Of a DNA stretch of 9,145 nucleotides, positions 5,240 through 9,145 are shown one piece after another. Made by a program: the position numbers and the translations under genes. The stretch is from JBAVQS01 sp049694275 (GTDB taxonomy: Bacteria; Chloroflexota; Anaerolineae; UBA4142; SHND01). The notes below the pieces were generated by a model. It was not told the origin of the DNA. It ran no database searches and worked only from the letters and a program-made list of their open reading frames with translations. The stretch spans positions 1-9,145 of the forward strand of contig JBAVQS010000201.1 of assembly GCA_049694275.1 (NCBI GenBank), read 5' to 3'. Position 1 is the first letter of the stretch. The number at the start of each line of letters is the position of its first letter.

Positions 5240-5923
5240 TTATCCCTGAAACTTGTACCCGGCACCGGGCACGTTGACGATGTGCTGTGGATTAGCCGGG
5301 TCTGGTTCCAGCTTGCGGCGCAGACGCGAGATGGTCACCTTGACCACCTCATCGCCCGCATCCGATTCATATCCCCAGATCGCGGCCATGAGCTCTGGCG
5401 TGCTGATGACCACGTTCGCCTGGAGCATCAGATAGTGGAGCAGGGCGAACTCGGTGCGCGTCAGTTGTAACGGCTTGTCGCCCAGGCGCACCTCGCGTGC
5501 GCCGGGGTCGAGGCGCACGGGGCCCACGGCGAGCGGCAGGTTGGATTCGGGCGAGGGCGTCTTGCCGGCTCGCCGGAGCAGGGCCTGGACGCGCGCGGCG
5601 AGCTCGCGCGGGCGAAAGGGCTTGCTGACGAAATCATCCGCGCCCGCGCTCAGGGCGCGCACAGTGTTCTCTTCATCCCCCAGCGCCGACAGGACCAGGA
5701 TGGGCATGCGGCGCGTGCGCGGCAGTTCCTCCAGGACCTGAATGCCGCTCTTTTTCGGCATGACCAGGTCGAGGATGACCAGGTCCGGCGTCTCGCTCTG
5801 AATCGCGCTCAACGCCGCCTGTCCATCGTAGGCCATCGCCACACTGTGGCCTTCGCGCTGCAGTGTATAGCGCAGCACCGCCACCAGGTCGCGGTCGTCG
5901 TCCGCTAATAGAATCTTGGCCAA
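5240..5923 (-). CDS. OmpR/PhoB-family response regulator
   Basis: This 227-residue two-component regulator has a receiver domain (1-120) with acidic pocket D8-D9-D10, phospho-acceptor D52 (VILDLVMP), switch residue S79 and K101 in SKPF. A linker (121-131) leads to a winged-helix DNA-binding domain (132-227) with LTRTEFALLHYL, the recognition-helix stretch VVKVTISRLRRKL and terminal wing VPGAGYKF. Length and layout are typical. The start must be the TTG at 5923-5921: a stop codon (TAA) lies two codons upstream in frame and the receiver begins at once. No clear Shine-Dalgarno precedes it, which suggests weak translation. No histidine kinase is in the window, so partner and targets are unknown. 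A cluster of hairpins fills the gap upstream, and a strong hairpin lies just past the stop. Confidence 0.93.
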   Translation of the reverse strand: MAKILLADDDRDLVAVLRYTLQREGHSVAMAYDGQAALSAIQSETPDLVILDLVMPKKSGIQVLEELPRTRRMPILVLSALGDEENTVRALSAGADDFVSKPFRPRELAARVQALLRRAGKTPSPESNLPLAVGPVRLDPGAREVRLGDKPLQLTRTEFALLHYLMLQANVVISTPELMAAIWGYESDAGDEVVKVTISRLRRKLEPDPANPQHIVNVPGAGYKFQG

Positions 5924-5957
5924 GCTTTACGTTCACTTTCGGGGCAGGTTTTGCCGG

Positions 5958-6086
5958 GCGAATGAATTCGCGGCAACTCAGGGCAAAGCCGACCTCCGTC
6001 GGCTGGGGAAGCCAGTCTGCGGAGGCAGACTTTGCCTTGTGCGTGAGCCCCACGCCAGTTGTGGGATTGCTGCGGTTTCTAACCGC
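5958..6086. repeat. Cluster of four different perfect hairpins
   Basis: The hairpins in order are GCGAAT-GA-ATTCGC (5958-5971), GCCGAC-CTCC-GTCGGC (5988-6003), AGTCTGC-GGAG-GCAGACT (6014-6031) and GCGGTT-TCT-AACCGC (6072-6086). Their arms do not match one another. The first three look like one compound REP-like element of a type I recall from Chloroflexota and cyanobacteria (GCGAATGAATTCGCGGC followed by guanine-rich hairpins). They form the leader or gap between the 477-residue protein gene and the response regulator. Confidence 0.7.
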
Positions 6087-6107
6087 CTGTCATAGCTCGC
6101 CCCTACG

Positions 6108-7541
6108 CTACGCGGTCTTCTTATACTCCCTGTCCGCTGCCGCCGTCCCGCGCCATCCGTTGCGCGTGGGCCGGGCGATGACGAGCGCTTGCTTGAGCCG
6201 GGCGGCGAGGCGCTCCAGCACTTCGCGGACGCGCGCATCCTGGTAGCCGGGCGGCAGCTTGTACGCCGGCGCGAGCATTCCGCTGTTGAGCAGGCCGTCG
6301 AGCCGGGCGAGCGTCTCGGCGATTACGCTCAAGGCCGGCGTGCCCGCGCCCGCAATCAGGCTCGGTCCCTCGTCCGTCGCAAAGTTCTCGATCCAGTCGA
6401 AAAGGTCGGCGACGCTGAGGGGTGGAACATCCGCAATCACCAGGTCGAACGCCTGGCGGTCCGCCGGCCCGACGAGGAGCGCATCCAATACGGCGTTGAC
6501 CTCGCGCACCGATTGCGCGGTCAGACGGAGCGCCCGCGTGAGCTGGACCAACTGCCGGTCGAGAGTATATCCCTGCGCCTCGCGGTCAAAGTTGCTCCGC
6601 ACCTCGTCCCAGTGCCGGCGCAAGAGATTCAGGTAATCGACCCCGACCAGGAAATGGGTTACGTCCCATTCCTGCTGGACCGAATCCACGCGCTCGCGTT
6701 CCAGGCCGGCGCTCTCCCGCATCGCCTGGAGCTGCCCGCCCAGCGGGCCCATTTCGGAATACGGGCCGAGGACGAGCTCGAACAGGGCATCGACGCGCAC
6801 GGCGCGTGGACCGCCGCTCCGGCCGAGCTCTTGCACCAGTTGATCGAGCTCAGTCTGGATGATGGCGCGGAACCCCTGAAAGGTCGCGGGATCGAGGTCT
6901 GCGCGCAGGGGTGTCAATCCATTCAACAACGGGAGGACGTGGGTGCGCGTCGCGCGCGCCCGCCGGTAGAGGCTTGCCTGCACGCCGGGCATATTTGCCA
7001 GTTCGGGTTGAGAGGCCGGCGCATCCTCCTCCGCGCTAAAGATCACGGGGAGCTCGCTCGGCGCCGGCGCTTGCCCCGGCGCCGGCTGTTGGAGCGCCCA
7101 CTCGGTCACCTCCTGCCAGCAGCGAAAGAGCGCCACGTTTGCTTCATAGACCGGCTGGCGGCACTGCTCGATGCGCTGATCGACGGCATAGCACCACAGC
7201 CGCCACGCGCCATCCCGCTCGTCGCCGATGCGGTGCAGCTCGGCGAGCCCTTCATAGGATTGCAGGTAGGACCAAAAGAGCTGCGAAAAGCGGTTCCAGC
7301 GCTCGTGGCCCATCATGAGCGCGCGGGCGGGCTGATTCAACCGGTCCGAATCGGCGATGGCGGCGAGCGCTTCGTCCAGGATGCCGATGAGATCGTGCGT
7401 TGCGCCGGCGAGGGCGTTGGGCAGCGTGACATCGTCCCCTTCCGGTTTCTCGTCGACGAGGCTCAGGGCGAGCTCACTCAGGCGTTCGCGCAACTGGCGA
7501 AACTGCCGTTCGGCCTGGCGAAAGGCTATTTCCAGGGGCAT
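6108..7541 (-). CDS. Unrecognised 477-residue helical protein
   Basis: I do not recognise this family. The sequence is soluble (no membrane segment or signal peptide) and looks almost wholly alpha-helical, with heptad-like stretches at 1-30 and 430-460. An N-terminal half (1-150) rich in W, R and E (GHERWNRFSQLFWSYL, RLWCYAVDQRIEQCRQ) is joined by a Pro/Ala/Gln/Glu linker (151-185) to a second helical part (186-477). Cysteines 117, 127 and 141 are spaced at about 10-14 residues. The gene is real: AAGGAGG lies directly before the ATG at 7541, on the minus strand. A long open frame on the opposite strand (6189-7556) lacks such a site and reads as a compositional shadow. It lies between the transglutaminase-like gene (218 bases upstream) and the response regulator (184 bases downstream). 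A cytoplasmic role is likely; the function is unknown. Confidence 0.8.
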   Translation of the reverse strand: MPLEIAFRQAERQFRQLRERLSELALSLVDEKPEGDDVTLPNALAGATHDLIGILDEALAAIADSDRLNQPARALMMGHERWNRFSQLFWSYLQSYEGLAELHRIGDERDGAWRLWCYAVDQRIEQCRQPVYEANVALFRCWQEVTEWALQQPAPGQAPAPSELPVIFSAEEDAPASQPELANMPGVQASLYRRARATRTHVLPLLNGLTPLRADLDPATFQGFRAIIQTELDQLVQELGRSGGPRAVRVDALFELVLGPYSEMGPLGGQLQAMRESAGLERERVDSVQQEWDVTHFLVGVDYLNLLRRHWDEVRSNFDREAQGYTLDRQLVQLTRALRLTAQSVREVNAVLDALLVGPADRQAFDLVIADVPPLSVADLFDWIENFATDEGPSLIAGAGTPALSVIAETLARLDGLLNSGMLAPAYKLPPGYQDARVREVLERLAARLKQALVIARPTRNGWRGTAAADREYKKTA

Positions 7542-7590
7542 GGGTTTCCTCCTTGAGATGTGTGAATGAATCCCCCCGTACTAAAGGCGC

Positions 7591-7701
7591 ACTGTCATTC
7601 TGAGCGGAGCGAAGAATCTCAGTTGGCGATGCGAGATTGCTTCGTCGCAAAAGGCGCTCCTCGCAATGACAGTCTACAAAGGCGCTGCTCACAATGACAG
7701 T
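7591..7701. repeat. MITE-like element with 15-base inverted ends
   Basis: ACTGTCATTCTGAGC (7591-7605) and GCTCACAATGACAGT (7687-7701) are inverted copies with one mismatch. Between them lie GGAGCGAAGAATCTC and the 47-base repeat (7631-7677) that matches 221-267. The right end is duplicated: AAGGCGCTCCTCGCAATGACAGT and AAGGCGCTGCTCACAATGACAGT stand at about 7650 and 7679. No coding capacity. It fills the gap upstream of the 477-residue protein gene. Confidence 0.7.
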
Positions 7702-7714
7702 TGCTGCCATCAAA

Positions 7715-7733
7715 CATCCCGCCGGGCGGGATG
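7715..7733 (-). terminator. Possible terminator of the transglutaminase-like gene
   Basis: CATCCCGCC and GGCGGGATG are perfect 9-base arms around one base, 27 bases past the stop codon on the minus strand. On that strand only TTTG follows, so the U-run is poor. It may be a weak terminator or simply another palindromic repeat. Confidence 0.45.
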
Positions 7734-7759
7734 AGTATCTCAGCATGGCATTTTTGAAA

Positions 7760-8788
7760 TTAACGATGAACGATCTGCTCAATCCGGTAGCCGTGCTCCA
7801 GGTAATCGGTCAGTTCGTCGCGGCTCGATTGGAGGTCGAGCGGCGTCGTGCCGGTGAGCGCAAAAAAGCGCATCTCGAACGCGCGCGCTGCGCCGCGCGG
7901 CAGGACGGTTGCGGGGTCATAATTTTCCCAGAACGCCGCCCAGAGCGGCTTTACCGGCGGCGGCAGACGGGTCAGGTCGAGCGCGGCGTGTCCCTCTCCA
8001 TCCATTCGAATCCAGCCTGCCTGGACCGCCCGGACGAGCGGATAGAGATGCGTCTGATCCGAATCGTCAAACACATAGTGCAGTTGGACGGCGTCGTCGA
8101 CGAACGTGTAATAGATCTCCCAGAGCATCGCGTCGGACGCCATCCAGGCGACCCCGTAGCGGGCGACAAGGTCGATGGGCTCGGAATAGCCGACCATCAT
8201 CACGTCGTTGGGATCGAGCGTATGATCACTATAATAGTACTGAAAATAATATTCCGCAATAGCCCGTATCGATGGAAACCGCGCCGGCTGGCCTACCAGG
8301 TTCACATACCCGGAATGGGCGTTGACCCCGTAGAGGCCCGTGACGGGATCGCGATAGAGAATCAGGTTGTGGTCCGGGTCCTGGCTCCCTTCGAGGAGCA
8401 CCCAGCGCGGGTCGTGCCCGTGGAGATAGTTGACCGCATAGGCAAAACAGGCGCCTTCAAAGCAGTGCGCCCGCGCCGTCTGGAGGATGCGGCGCGGCGG
8501 CATCGCGGTCTCTTCCAGGTCCGGGACCGGATGGTCCAGCGTCGGATGATCGTAATTGTAATAGATTTGTGTGTTGAGGAAATCCTGGACCTTGCCGGGA
8601 TGATCGAGCGCGGCGAGGACGAGCAGTTCCTCCTCTGAGAAATCGAGGCCGAGCGCGCGGCAGCGCGCGTCCAGGCGCGCGTGCGCGGCCGGATCGACGC
8701 GCCGGCGATACAGGTCGGCCAACGCGCGAACCTGCGCCGCCGGGTCCGGCAGCGATAAGGGGTGATCGGAAGGAAAAGGACGGCTCAA
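7760..8788 (-). CDS. Transglutaminase-like superfamily protein
   Basis: This 342-residue protein carries the hallmark of a transglutaminase-like (papain-fold) family. RAHC109FEGA is followed by LHGHDPRWVLL, then DPDH140NLIL, then YGVN156AHSGYV and a block ending EYYFQYYY. This matches the order I know from proteins with AHCFEGA...DDDHVIA...GAISKSN, where Cys-His and a polar residue form the active site. The substrate of such proteins is unknown to me; they may be peptidases or amide-bond enzymes. The region after about 210 (tyrosine- and aspartate-rich) is not recognised. No signal peptide, so probably cytoplasmic. The start is unsure: I take the TTG at 8788, but no Shine-Dalgarno is visible and the frame stays open a few codons further into a 7-base tandem repeat (8793-8820), which may have replaced the native leader. 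A second TTG lies at codon 26. Confidence 0.72.
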   Translation of the reverse strand: MSRPFPSDHPLSLPDPAAQVRALADLYRRRVDPAAHARLDARCRALGLDFSEEELLVLAALDHPGKVQDFLNTQIYYNYDHPTLDHPVPDLEETAMPPRRILQTARAHCFEGACFAYAVNYLHGHDPRWVLLEGSQDPDHNLILYRDPVTGLYGVNAHSGYVNLVGQPARFPSIRAIAEYYFQYYYSDHTLDPNDVMMVGYSEPIDLVARYGVAWMASDAMLWEIYYTFVDDAVQLHYVFDDSDQTHLYPLVRAVQAGWIRMDGEGHAALDLTRLPPPVKPLWAAFWENYDPATVLPRGAARAFEMRFFALTGTTPLDLQSSRDELTDYLEHGYRIEQIVHR

Positions 8789-8792
8789 GACG

Positions 8793-8820
8793 ATTTCAGA
8801 TTTCAGATTTCAGATTTTAG
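8793..8820. repeat. Four tandem copies of a 7-base unit
   Basis: ATTTCAG occurs at 8793, 8800 and 8807, then ATTTTAG at 8814, with no spacer. It abuts the predicted start of the transglutaminase-like gene, on the leader side. Such a tract could change length by slippage and shift leader spacing; this is inference. Confidence 0.85.
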
Positions 8821-8833
8821 ATTACCTGTCCTG

Positions 8834-8898
8834 GTGATTCCTCACAAGCGCCAGATTCCATTTGCGCTAGCGAGATTCCGAATGGAATGAGGAATGAC
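8834..8898. repeat. Short MITE-like inverted-repeat element
   Basis: GTGATTCCTCA (8834-8844) and TGAGGAATGAC (8888-8898) are inverted copies with one mismatch. Inside, ATTCCATT (8855-8862) pairs with AATGGAAT (8881-8888). The core TTTGCGCTAGCGAGATT echoes TTTGCGCTGGCGAGATT at 212-228, and the end TGTCATTC is that of the 7591-7701 element. It appears to be a short relative of that family. Confidence 0.6.
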
Positions 8899-8910
8899 AA
8901 ACCTACCTGT

Positions 8911-9145
8911 CTACTTGACCGCGCGCTCGTACATCTTGACGAATTTGGCCGCGAGATTGTCCCAGTTGAGCGATTCGCGAATCTGGACGCGGCTGGCGGC
9001 GCCCTTGCGCTGGCGCAGGGCCGGATCGGACGCGAGGGTGAGAATAGCCTGCGCCAGTGCCGGCACATCCTTTTCCTCGACCAGCAAGCCGTTCACCCCT
9101 TCCTGCACCACCTGGGGCAGCCCAGCGACGCGGCTCGCAATGATC
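8911..9145 (-). CDS. C-terminus of a GT4-type glycosyltransferase (partial)
   Basis: The last 77 residues lie in the window and read IIASRVAGLPQVVQEGVNGLLV and onward. That is the classic nucleotide-sugar binding end of GT-B fold, family 4 glycosyltransferases: the xGGxPEVV.dG.nGllv motif, where E of QEG marks the usual acidic region. It is followed by DVPALAQAILTLASDPALRQ, then the helix NWDNLAAKFVKMYERAVK. These enzymes move sugars onto lipids or polysaccharide precursors at the cytoplasmic face of the membrane. The stop is TAG at 8913-8911; the N-terminal acceptor domain is outside the window. Substrate cannot be told. Confidence 0.88.
   Translation of the reverse strand, partial: IIASRVAGLPQVVQEGVNGLLVEEKDVPALAQAILTLASDPALRQRKGAASRVQIRESLNWDNLAAKFVKMYERAVK

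Noticed and set aside
6189..7556. 455-residue open frame on the plus strand opposite the 477-residue gene
   Set aside because: It has no ribosome site and shows an Arg/Leu/Ala/Gln-rich shadow composition. The minus-strand gene has a perfect AAGGAGG and plausible protein composition.
7694..8638. 314-residue plus-strand open frame opposite the transglutaminase-like gene
   Set aside because: The minus-strand frame carries the AHCFEGA/DPDH motif set. The plus-strand frame is a shadow with no recognisable motif.
8820..8855. Minus-strand promoter TTGTGA with TAATCT 17 bases on
   Set aside because: The -10 box matches the consensus at too few positions, and the -35 lies inside an inverted-repeat element.

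Overview
The window looks like a chromosomal fragment of a GC-rich bacterium. Chloroflexota, probably Anaerolineae or a relative, is my best guess. The guess rests on remembered likeness: the intergenic DNA is full of GTAGGGG...CCCCTAC palindromes and of TGTCATTC / GCGAGATTGC...GCAATGACAG repeats, which I associate with that phylum, and the 147-residue membrane protein has a familiar Chloroflexota N-terminus. No rRNA, tRNA or marker gene is present, so the assignment is inference.

Layout. Positions 1-50 hold the first codons of a minus-strand gene, with a very good promoter at 97-125. Positions 51-567 are non-coding and repeat-rich. The plus-strand block begins with a two-gene operon: a membrane-anchored DsbA-like thioredoxin-fold protein (568-1359) and a PrsW-family intramembrane protease (1362-2444). 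It continues with three paralogous, membrane-anchored, six-cysteine proteins with pentapeptide-repeat-like sequence (2693-3247, 3902-4450, 4538-5080). A two-TM protein of unknown role (3409-3852) sits between the first and second paralogs. Palindromic repeats occupy nearly every gap, and a strong 15-bp-stem hairpin at 5183-5221 separates this block from the convergent minus-strand genes.

The minus-strand block, in transcription order from the right edge, holds four genes. They are the C-terminus of a GT4-type glycosyltransferase (8911-9145), a transglutaminase-like protein (7760-8788), an unrecognised 477-residue helical protein (6108-7541), and an OmpR/PhoB-type response regulator (5240-5923) with no kinase in view. 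The gaps of 122-218 bp are filled with MITE-like or REP-like hairpin elements, so co-transcription is uncertain.

How they may work together. The plus-strand genes look like a cell-envelope cassette: an extracytoplasmic thiol-disulfide protein, a membrane protease, and a small family of exported cysteine-rich proteins that could be its folding substrates. That link is inference from co-location and cysteine content. The most distinctive signals are the three-member paralog array with its conserved C-terminal Cys loop, the compensatory hairpins just upstream of the second and third paralogs, and the density and diversity of palindromic repeats, one of which supplies the prsW stop codon.
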